DNA of 64,000 nucleotides from Synanceia verrucosa (lineage: Eukaryota > Chordata > Actinopteri > Perciformes > Synanceiidae), in NCBI GenBank assembly GCA_029721515.1, contig CM056555.1, forward strand, positions 2,681,001 through 2,745,000, given 5' to 3'. This document shows, in pieces, positions 47,893 to 56,900 of the stretch (position 1 is the stretch's first letter; each line of letters starts with the position of its first letter). The translations under genes and the position numbers were made by a program. The notes under the pieces are model-generated. The model was not told where the DNA came from. It ran no database searches and saw nothing but the letters and a program-made list of their open reading frames with translations.

Positions 47893-48055
47893 GTGTGTTT
47901 TCAACATGAACCTGGGACAGGCACGCACGTAGTGCGTGCTTCGGCATGTTTGTTTTCAACATGAACCTGGGACAGGCATGCACGTAGTGCGTGCTTCGGC
48001 GTGTTTGTTTTCAACATGAACCTGGGACAGGCACGCACGAAGTGCGTGCTTCGGT
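47893..48055 (+). repeat. 55-bp minisatellite with internal hairpin, three copies
   Basis: TTTTCAACATGAACCTGGGA recurs with a 55-bp period (TCAACATGAA at 47901, 47956 and 48011). Each unit has an internal palindrome of the form GCACGCAC-GTA-GTGCGTGC, weakly varied between copies. It sits near one end of the mobile insertion. Confidence 0.95.
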
Positions 48056-48170
48056 GCAGGAGAGGGTCAGCATGCATAAGGCTGGGCCTACATGGCCCGG
48101 CGTCGCGTGGGTCCAGCGTCATGTGTGCAGGCACATATTAAAATTTCTTCAGGAATTTTAGTCTAGTTAT

Positions 48171-48365
48171 CGCTTGTTCTTTGTTGTACTTCTTATATCT
48201 GCACTGATTATGTCATGCACCAAAATTTTGTTCTATTCCATGAATGCTTTTACCATCAGTATTTTTCTGCAATCTTGTGACTGTTTTTATGATTTTTTTT
48301 TAATTTTTTTTTCAACAACGACTTTTTCAAAAAATTTCAACATACTATAGTATCACACTTTTTTT
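48171..48365 (+). repeat. Satellite segment of unit 1
   Basis: Homologous to 50403-50587 and, in its second half, to the main satellite (ACCATCAGTATTTTTCTGCA, TGTGACTGTTTTTATGATTT, CAACATACTATAGTAT). It is the continuation of unit 1 beyond the mobile insertion and leads directly into coiled-coil copy 2. Confidence 0.85.
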
Positions 48366-48370
48366 CCCAC

Positions 48371-48410
48371 TCTGTCCTTAAACCCGGTTCACCCTGTGTT
48401 TAAGGACAGA
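48371..48410. other. 13-bp perfect hairpin 3' of copy 2
   Basis: Same inverted repeat as at 43596-43635 (arms TCTGTCCTTAAAC and its complement). Because copy 2 is frameshifted and stops about 70 bases earlier, the hairpin is now fully within the 3' UTR. Confidence 0.8.
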
Positions 48411-48481
48411 CTCCTGCTGTTGGCCTGGACTTGTTCTTCTTCCTCTTCTTGCGCTTCCTGGAGCGGCTTGACTTCACGTCT

Positions 48482-49816
48482 TCACTCCCATTCTTTATTT
48501 GGAGGGTCTCTGCACTTTGCAGCTGAGGCTTCAGCTCCTACTGGCTCCTCCAGAGCCTGCTGCTCCTGCTGCTCCTCCAGAGCCTGCTGCTCCTCCTGCT
48601 CCTTCTGCTCCTCCTGCTCCTCCAGAGCCTGCTGCTCCTCCAGAGCCTGCTGCTCCTGCTGCTCCTCCAGAGCCTGCTGCTCCTCCTGCTCCTTCTGCTC
48701 CTCCAGAGCCTGCTGCTCCTCCAGAGCCTGCTGCTCCTCCTGCTCCTCCAGAGCCTGCTGCTCATGCTGCTCCTCCAGAGCCTGCTGCTCCTCCAGAGCC
48801 TGCTGCTCCTCCTGCTCCTTCTGCTCCTCCTGCTCCTCCAGAGCCTGCTGCTCATGCTGCTCCTCCAGAGCCTGCTGCTCATGCTGCTCCTCCAGAGCCT
48901 GCTGCTCCTCCAGAGCCTGCTGCTCCTGCTGCTCCTCCAGAGCCTGCTGCTCCTCCTGCTGCTCCTCCTGCAGCTTGGTCACCAGCTCCTCATCGGTTTT
49001 CATGCAGGTCTTCAGGGTTACTTCCTGGATGCTTCCCTGCTCCTCCAGTTTGTGAAGGTCCAGCTGCAGGCTGCTGTTCTTCTCCAGGAGGAGGTCCAGA
49101 AAACTGCACTCCTCCTGGAGGGCCTCCTGCAGAGCCTGGAGCTTGTTGGTCAGGTCCTCCTCATTACAGATGTGATTCCTCAGTTTTATTTTGAGGCTCT
49201 TCACATGCTTTTTTGAGGCTGCCTCCTGCTCCTCAGCCTTCTGGAGCTCCTGCTGCAGGCTGCTGTTCTCATCCTGAAGGAGGGCACTCTTCTCCACTCG
49301 TTCCTGGAGGGACAACATTTGGGTCGCCTGTCCCTCCAGTTTGGTGGTGAGCTCCTCCACCGTCTGAGCCATCAGTTTCTTTGTGGCCTCCAGCTCCTCA
49401 GTCAGCCTCCTCCGTTCTTCCTCCACCCTCAGCTGCTCTTCATAGCTCAGGGTCTTCTGGTGACTGAGCTCTTCTCTCAGCTGGTCCAGTTCTCGCTGAA
49501 GAACTTCATTTACATTTCGCTCACCCTGAAGCTCAGCTGCAAATTTCTGCTGGCTGATGAGATGACTAACTTTGAGGTCCTCGAAATCCCTTTGAAGCTG
49601 TTTCTTCTTCTTTGTCTTGATGGTGCTGTGAGCTTCAGTAGCGATCCTCATGTTGTTCAGGGTGTTGGGGTCACTGGCTCGCTTCAGCCTCTCCAGTTCA
49701 TCACGGGTGGCCTTCTCTTTCTTGATGTACATCTCTTTGAGGTTCTTCTGCCGGGTGACCTCCAGGAGTGCTGCCTCCAGCTGCTTGGTCAGCTCGACGG
49801 TGCTGACGTTCGCCAT
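48482..49816 (-). CDS. Coiled-coil protein, copy 2 (C-terminal frameshift)
   Basis: A paralogue of the gene at 43625-45031, using the ATG at 49816-49814; 444 residues are predicted. The N-terminal coiled coil is essentially identical. The Gln/Glu repeat is rearranged, with about 15 QALE units against about 13. At about 48536-48542 the plus strand reads CTCCTACTGG where copy 1 has CTCCTCCTCTGG, a net loss of two bases. Translation therefore switches frame after QALEEP to VGAEASAAKCRDPPNKEWE and stops, and the basic tail is lost. An in-frame TGA 11 codons upstream of the ATG supports the chosen start. It could be a functional variant or a young pseudogene. Confidence 0.55.
   Translation of the reverse strand: MANVSTVELTKQLEAALLEVTRQKNLKEMYIKKEKATRDELERLKRASDPNTLNNMRIATEAHSTIKTKKKKQLQRDFEDLKVSHLISQQKFAAELQGERNVNEVLQRELDQLREELSHQKTLSYEEQLRVEEERRRLTEELEATKKLMAQTVEELTTKLEGQATQMLSLQERVEKSALLQDENSSLQQELQKAEEQEAASKKHVKSLKIKLRNHICNEEDLTNKLQALQEALQEECSFLDLLLEKNSSLQLDLHKLEEQGSIQEVTLKTCMKTDEELVTKLQEEQQEEQQALEEQQEQQALEEQQALEEQHEQQALEEQHEQQALEEQEEQKEQEEQQALEEQQALEEQHEQQALEEQEEQQALEEQQALEEQKEQEEQQALEEQQEQQALEEQQALEEQEEQKEQEEQQALEEQQEQQALEEPVGAEASAAKCRDPPNKEWE
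48545..48970 (-). repeat. Coding minisatellite (QALEEQ repeat) of copy 2
   Basis: The same CTCCTCCAGAGCCTGCTG-type units as in copy 1, but in a different order and number, showing rapid repeat turnover since duplication. Confidence 0.9.
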
Positions 49817-50146
49817 TTGTCCTTGACAGGATCTCAAAGCGTACAAATGAAATCACTGATGTGAAGTCTGTGGTTTGTCTTGAATGTAAAAAAAAGTTGG
49901 CTCCTTCTCACAAATATGTGTCTCTCTCAGAAGTTCAACCAGTAATGACTGAAGATAGAGAGGTCTTCTACAATAGAGAGTGACCTGCTGGTGCTGCAGC
50001 AACATTGTGTCATCGCATTCCATTCTATGACAAGATCAAAGCACTAAGAACTTTAACATTCGTTTTTTTTTTTTGTTTTTTTTTTTAAATAACTTTTTTT
50101 CTTTGGTCATATGCAGAAAACAGTTCTGTCTAAAAATAATGACAAT

Positions 50147-50148
<2 letters not shown>

Positions 50149-50184
<36 letters not shown>
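50149..50184 (+). repeat. (AT)n run upstream of copy 2
   Basis: About 17 AT dinucleotides at the position equivalent to 45365-45391; the length differs between the copies. Confidence 0.9.
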
Positions 50185-50187
<3 letters not shown>

Positions 50188-50402
50188 TCCCATCTGTAGT
50201 TGGCCTCATCAACACTGACTTTATCTCCACACCAACCAGCCCAGTCTGCGCTGGAACTTATGCGTATATTGCTGGGACTAAATTAATGTTGCTTGATTGC
50301 CCATCTGCGAGCATTATTGCAAATTGCACATTCTGTACTTTTTTAGTTTTCTAGATAGCAGCGACATTGCACTGTGGTATTTTTATTTCCTGCTTTTATT
50401 AT

Positions 50403-50587
50403 CTCTTGTTCTTTGTTGTACTTCTTATATCTGCACTGATTATGTCATGCACCAAAATTTTGTTCTATTCCATGAATGCTTTTACCATCAGTATTTTTCT
50501 GCAATCTTGTGACTGTTTTTATGATTTTTTTTTTTTTTTTTTCAACAATGACTTTTTCAACATACTATAGTATCACACTTTTTTTCT
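50403..50587 (+). repeat. Satellite segment of unit 2
   Basis: Homologous to 48171-48365. It runs straight into the main satellite array but is interrupted by the solo LTR at 50588. Confidence 0.85.
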
Positions 50588-50949
50588 TGTGACGGCCCCT
50601 CCCTTTACTCTGGAGGTGTGTGGGCTGGTTGGTCTGCTCTGTTTTCCAGGAGGGACCGTCATCAGCTCATGGGCTGCACCTGGGCCCGGAGAAGTGGATA
50701 TATTCTGCTATCGGCTGGCTTTTGGGGGTCTCCAAGGGCACCGCTGCGCGGCCCTGCCTTTTCTCTTTCTTTTGATTTTATGCTCACACATGCACACACA
50801 CCCACATGCATCCTCATATGCCTACGCCGCTGATTTCTGATACTGATTTTCACATATTTGTTATGTTTATGTTAATAAACGCATTGATCAGTTTCCACCT
50901 CGTCTTCATTCCCATTTTTTGTTGCTGCCTAACAACAAACATTGTAACA
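50588..50949 (+). mobile_element. Probable solo LTR inserted in the satellite
   Basis: A 362-bp non-satellite block begins TGTGACGGCCCCTCCC and ends ACAAACATTGTAACA, with the AATAAA of a typical LTR at about 50873. It is flanked on both sides by TTCT. Removing it restores a satellite phrase (CTTTTTTTCTTAAAATTTGG) like that at 51421-51437. There is no second LTR or internal coding region, so it is a solo LTR or LTR-like element, most likely gypsy-class by its TGTGAC start. Confidence 0.65.
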
Positions 50950-53900
50950 TTCTTAAAATTTGGGACATGCCAATTTTTGACTTTTTGGACTGAAAATACC
51001 ATCAATTTTTATTTTGTGCTATTTTTTGATTGTTATGACGTTTTTTTGATGGAATTTGGGACTTGCACACTTTTGACATTTTTTGACAGTAATACCATCA
51101 ATATTAATTTTGGGCCATTCTTTGGCTGTTTTTATGACTTTTTTTAGGATTAGAAAAAAATCTTTTTTTATGAAAATTTTCAACATACTGTAGTATGACT
51201 TTTTTCATGAAAATTTTCAACATACTATAGTATGACTTTTTCATGAAATTTGGGACATGCCAACTTTTGACATTTTCTGACCAATAGTACCATCATTATT
51301 AATTTTGGGCCATTCTTTGGCTGTTTTTATGACTTTTGTGCAATCCTGTGAATGTCTTTATGATTTTTTTCAACGTGAAAAAAATGACTTTTAGCAAAAA
51401 ATTCAACATACTATATGATGACTTTTTTTCTTAGAATTTGGGACATGCCAATTTTCAACTTTTTAAGAACTTTTTAGACTGAAAATACCAACAATTTTTA
51501 TTTTGTGCTATTTTTTGGACTGTTGATGACTTTTTTCAACATACAAGAAAATGACTTTTTTCATGAAAATTTTCTACATACCACAGTATGACTTTTTTCA
51601 TGAAATTTAGGATATGCCATCTTTTGACATTTTCTGACCAATAATACCATCAGTATTTATTTTGTGCAATCCTGTGACTGTTTTTATGATTTTTTTCAAC
51701 ATGTGAAGAAATATGACTTTTAGCAAAAAATTTCAACATACTATACTGTGATGTTTTTTCGTAAAATTTGGGACATCCCAATTTTCAACTTTTTAGGACT
51801 TTTTGGACAGAAAGTACCATCAATTTTTATTTTGTGCTATTTTTTTTTCACTGTTTATGACTTTTTTCAACATACGAGAAAAATGACTTTTTTCATGAAA
51901 ATTTTCAGCATACTATAGTATGACTTCTTTCATGACATATGGGATGTGCCAACTTTTGACATTTTCTGACCAATAATACCATCAGTGTTTATTTTGTGCA
52001 ATCCTGTGACTGTTTTTACAATTTTTTTCAACATGTGAAGAAATATGACTTTTAGCAAAAAATTTCAACATACTATACTATGATGTTTTTTTGTAAAATT
52101 TGGGACATCCCAATTTTCAACGTTTTAGGACTTTTTGGACAGAAAATACCATAAATTTTTATTTTCTGCTATTTTTTTGACGGTTTATGACTTTTTTCAA
52201 CTTACGAGAAAAATGACTTATTTCATGAAAATTTTCAACATACTATAGTATGACTTTTTCATGAAATTTGGGACATGCCAACTTTTGACATTTTCTGACT
52301 AATAATACCATCAATATTAATTTTGGGCCATTCTTTGGCTGTTTTTATGACTTTTTTCAGCATTAGAAAAAAAAATAATTTTTCATGAAAATTTTCAACA
52401 TACTATAGTATGACTTTTTCATGAAATTGGGGACATGCCAACTTTTGACATTTTCTGATCAATAATACCATCAGTATTTATTTTGTGCAATCCTGTGACT
52501 GTTTTTATGATTTCTTTCAGCATTGGAAAAAAAATAATTTTTCATGAAAATTTTCAACATTCTATAGCATGACTTTTTTCATGAAATTTAGGACATGCCA
52601 CCTTTTGACATTTTCTGACCAATAATACCATCAGTATTTATTTTGTGCTATTTTTTGACTGTTTTTATGATTTCTTTCAACATGTGAAGAAATATGACTT
52701 TTAGCAAAAATTTCAACATACTATACTATGATGTTTTACCTTAAAATTTGTGACGTCCCAATTTTCAACTTTTTATTACTTTTTGGACAGAAAATGCCAT
52801 CAGTTTTTATTTCAGGCTATTTTTTTGACTGTTTATGACTTTTTTCAACTTACGAGAAAAATGACTTATTTCATGAAAATTTTCAACATACTATAGTATG
52901 ACTTTTTCATGAAATTGGGGACATGCCAACTTTTGACATTTTCTGACCAATAATACCATCAATATTAATTTTGGGCCATTCTTTGGCTGTTTTTATGACT
53001 TTTTTCAGCATTAGAAAAAAAAATAATTTTTCATGAAAATTTTCAACATACTATAGCATGACTTTTTTCATGAAATTTAGGACATGCCAATTTTTGACAT
53101 TTTCTGATCAATAATACCATCAGTATTTATTTTGTGCAATCCTGTGACTGTTTTTATTTTTTCAACATGTGAAGAAATATGACTTTAAGCAAAAAATTCA
53201 ACATACTATACTATGACGTTTTTTCATAAAATTGGGGACATCCCGATTTTAAACTTCTTAGGACTTTTTGGACAGAAAATGCCATCAGTTTTTATTTTAG
53301 TCTATTTTTTGACTGTTTATGCTTTTTTTTCAACTTACGAGAAAAATGACTTTTTTCATGAAAATTTTCAACATACTATTGTATGACTTTTTCATGAAAT
53401 TTGGGACATGCCAACTTTTGACATTTTCTGACCAATAATACAGAAAACAGACAGAAAATACCATAATTTTTTATTTTCTGCTATTTTTTTGACTGTTTAT
53501 GACTTTTTTCAACATACAAGAAAAATGACTTATTTCATGAAAATTTTCAACATACTATAGTATGACTTTTTCATGAAATTTGGGACATGCCAACTTTTGA
53601 CATTTTCTGACCAATAATACCATCAGTATTTATTTTGTGCAATCCTGTGACTGTTTTTATGATTTTTTTCAACATGTGAAGAAATATGACTTTCAGCAAA
53701 AAATTTCAACATACTATACTGTGATGTTTTTTCGTAAAATTTGGGACATCCCAATTTTCAACTTTTTAGGACTTTTTGGACAGAAAATACCATCAATTTT
53801 TATTTTGTGCTATTTTTTTTGACTGTTTATGACTTTTTTCAACATACGAGAAAAATGACTTTTTTCATGAAAATTTTCAGCATACTATAGTATGACTTCT

Positions 53901-56900
53901 TTCATGACATATGGGATGTGCCAACTTTTGACATTTTCTGACCAATAATACCATCAGTGTTTATTTTGTGCAATCCTGTGACTGTTTTTACAATTTTTTT
54001 CAACATGTGAAGAAATATGACTTTTAGCAAAAAATTTCAACATACTATACTATGATGTTTTTTTGTAAAATTTGGGACATCCCAATTTTCAACGTTTTAG
54101 GACTTTTTGGACAGAAAATACCATAAATTTTTATTTTGTGCTATTTTTTGACTGTTTATGACTTTTTCAACGTACAAGAAAAATGACTTTTTCATGAAAA
54201 TTTTCAACATACTACAGTATGACTTTTTCATGAAATTGGGGACATGCCAACTTTTGACATTTTCTGATCAATAATTCCATCAGTATTTATTTTGTGCAAT
54301 CCTGTGACTGTTTTTATGATTTCTTTCAACATGTGAAGAAATATGACTTTTAGCAAAAATTTCAACATACTATACTATGATGTTTTACCTTAAAATTTGT
54401 GACGTCCCAATTTTCAACTTTTTATTACTTTTTGGACAGAAAATACCATCAGTATAATAATGATGGTACATTGATGGTACAATGATGGTACATTTTGACT
54501 GTTTATGACTTTTTTTCAACTTACGAGAAAAAATGACTTTTTTCATGAAAATTTTCAACATACTATAGTATGACTTTTTCATGAAATTGGGGACATGCCA
54601 ACTTTTGACATTTTCTGATCAATAATACCATCAATATTAATTTTGGGCCATTCTTTGGCTGTTTTTATGACTTTTTTCAGCATTAGAAAAAAAAAAAATT
54701 TTCATGAAAATTTTCAACATACTATAGTATGACTTTTTCATGAAATTTAGGACATGCCAATTTTTTGACATTTTCTGACCAATAATACCATCAGTATTTA
54801 TTTTGTGCAATCCTGTGACTGTTTTTATGACTTTTTTCAACATGTGAAGAAATATGACTTTAAGCAAAAATTTTGGCATACTATACTATGACGTTTTTCA
54901 TAAAATTGGGGACATCCCGATTTTAAACTTCTTAGGACTTTTGGACAGAATAATACCATCAGTATTTATTTTAGTCTATTTTTGTGACTGTTTATGACTT
55001 TTTCAACATGTGAAGAAATATTACTTTTTCATGAAAATTTTCAACATACTATAGTATGACTTTTTCATGAAATTTGGGACATGCCAACTTTTGACATTTT
55101 CTGACAGAAAATACCATCAATATTAATTTTGGGCCATTTTTTGGCTGTTTATGACTTTTTCAGCATTACGAAAAATAATTTTTCATGAAAATTTTCAACA
55201 TACTATAGTATGACTTTTTCATGAAATTTGGGACATGCCAACTTTTGACATTTTCTGATCAATAATACAGAAAACAGACAGAAAATACCATAAATTTTTA
55301 TTTTCTGCAATCCTGTGACTGTTTTTATGATTTCTTTCAGCATTGGAAAAAAAATAATTTTTCATGAAAATTTTCAACATTCTATAGCATGACTTTTTTC
55401 ATGAAATTTAGGACATGCCAACTTTTGACATTTTCTGACCAATAATACCGTCAGTATTTATTTTGTGCTATTTTTTGACTGTTTATGACTTTTTCAACGT
55501 ACAAGAAAAATGACTTTTTCATGAAAATTTTTGGCATACTATACTATGACTTTTTCATGAAATTGGGGACATGCCAACTTTTGACATTTTCTGATCAATA
55601 ATACCATCAGTATTTATTTTGTGCAATCCTGTGACTGTTTTTATTTTTTCAACATGTGAAGAAATATGACTTTAAGCAAAAAATTCAACATACTATACTA
55701 TGACGTTTTACCTTAAAATTTGTGACGTCCCAATTTTCAACTTTTTATTACTTTTTGGACAGAAAATGCCATCAGTTTTTATTTCAGGCTATTTTTTGAC
55801 TGTTTATGCTTTTTTTTCAACTTACGAGAAAAATGACTTTTTTCATGAAAATTTTCAACATACTATTGTATGACTTTTTCATGAAATTTTACCATCAATA
55901 TTAATTTTGGGCCATTCTTTGGCTGTTTTATGACTTTTTCAGCATTAGAAAATAATTTTTCATGAAAATTTTCAACATACTATAGCATGACTTTTTCATG
56001 AAATTTAGGACATGCCAATTTTGACATTTTCTGACCAATAATACCATCAGTATTTATTTTGTGCTATCCTGTGACTGTTTTTATTATTTTTTAAAAATGT
56101 TAAGAAATATGACTTTAAGAAAAAAATTCAATATACTATACTATGACGTTTTTTCATAAAATTTGGGACATCCCGATTTTAAACTTCTTAGGACTTTTTG
56201 GACAGAAAATACCATCAGTTTTTATTTTAGTCTATTTTTTTGACTGTTTATGACTTTTTTTCAACTTACGAAAAAATGACTTTTTCATGAAAATTTTCAA
56301 CATACTATAGTATGACTTTTTCATGAAATTTGGGACATGCCAACTTTCAACTTTTCTGACCAATAATACAGAAAACAGACAGAAAATACCATAATTTTTT
56401 ATTTTCTGCTATTTTTTTGACTGTTTATGACTTTTTTCAACATACAAGAAAAATGACTTATTTCATGAAAATTTTCAACATACTATAGTATGACTTTTTC
56501 ATGAAATTTAAGACATGCCAACTTTTGACATTTTCTGACCAATAATACCATCAGTATTTATTTTGTGCAATCCTGTGACTGTTTTTATGATTTTTTTCAA
56601 CATGTGAAGAAATATGACTTTTAGCAAAAAATTTCAACATACTATACTGTGATGTTTTTTCGTAAAATTTGGGACATCCCAATTTTCAACTTTTTAGGAC
56701 TTTTTGGACAGAAAGTACCATCAATTTTTATTTTGTGCTATTTTTTTTTTCACTGTTTATGACTTTTTTCAACATACGAGAAAAATGACTTTTTTCATGA
56801 AAATTTTCAGCAAACTATAGTATGACTTCTTTCATGACATATGGGATGTGCCAACTTTTGACATTTTCTGACCAATAATACCATCAGTGTTTATTTTGTG

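Larger units (their letters stand above)
45613..48166 (-). mobile_element. 2.55-kb non-autonomous Helitron/Helentron-like insertion (candidate)
   Basis: The insertion is defined precisely because the paralogous unit reads TTTTATTATCTCTTGTTC without it. One end carries two perfect hairpins (45613-45665 and 45706-45740). The other ends in a weak stem (TAAAATT/AATTTTA) followed by GTCTAG. The phrase GCAGGCACATATTA occurs near both ends in the same orientation. Inside are a 350-bp inverted repeat, a 456-bp-spaced direct repeat, a long CA run and a 55-bp minisatellite. No transposase, helicase or reverse transcriptase frame is visible. Terminal hairpins plus a tandem-repeat core are typical of Helentron-derived non-autonomous elements, and a CTAG terminus next to T is typical of Helitrons, but the missing 5' TC leaves the class open. 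Confidence 0.6.
48366..50402 (-). repeat. Tandem segmental duplication, unit 2 (gene part)
   Basis: Near-identical to 43590-45612 in the same orientation. It lacks the 2.55-kb insertion and therefore preserves the empty site at its right edge. Confidence 0.92.
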
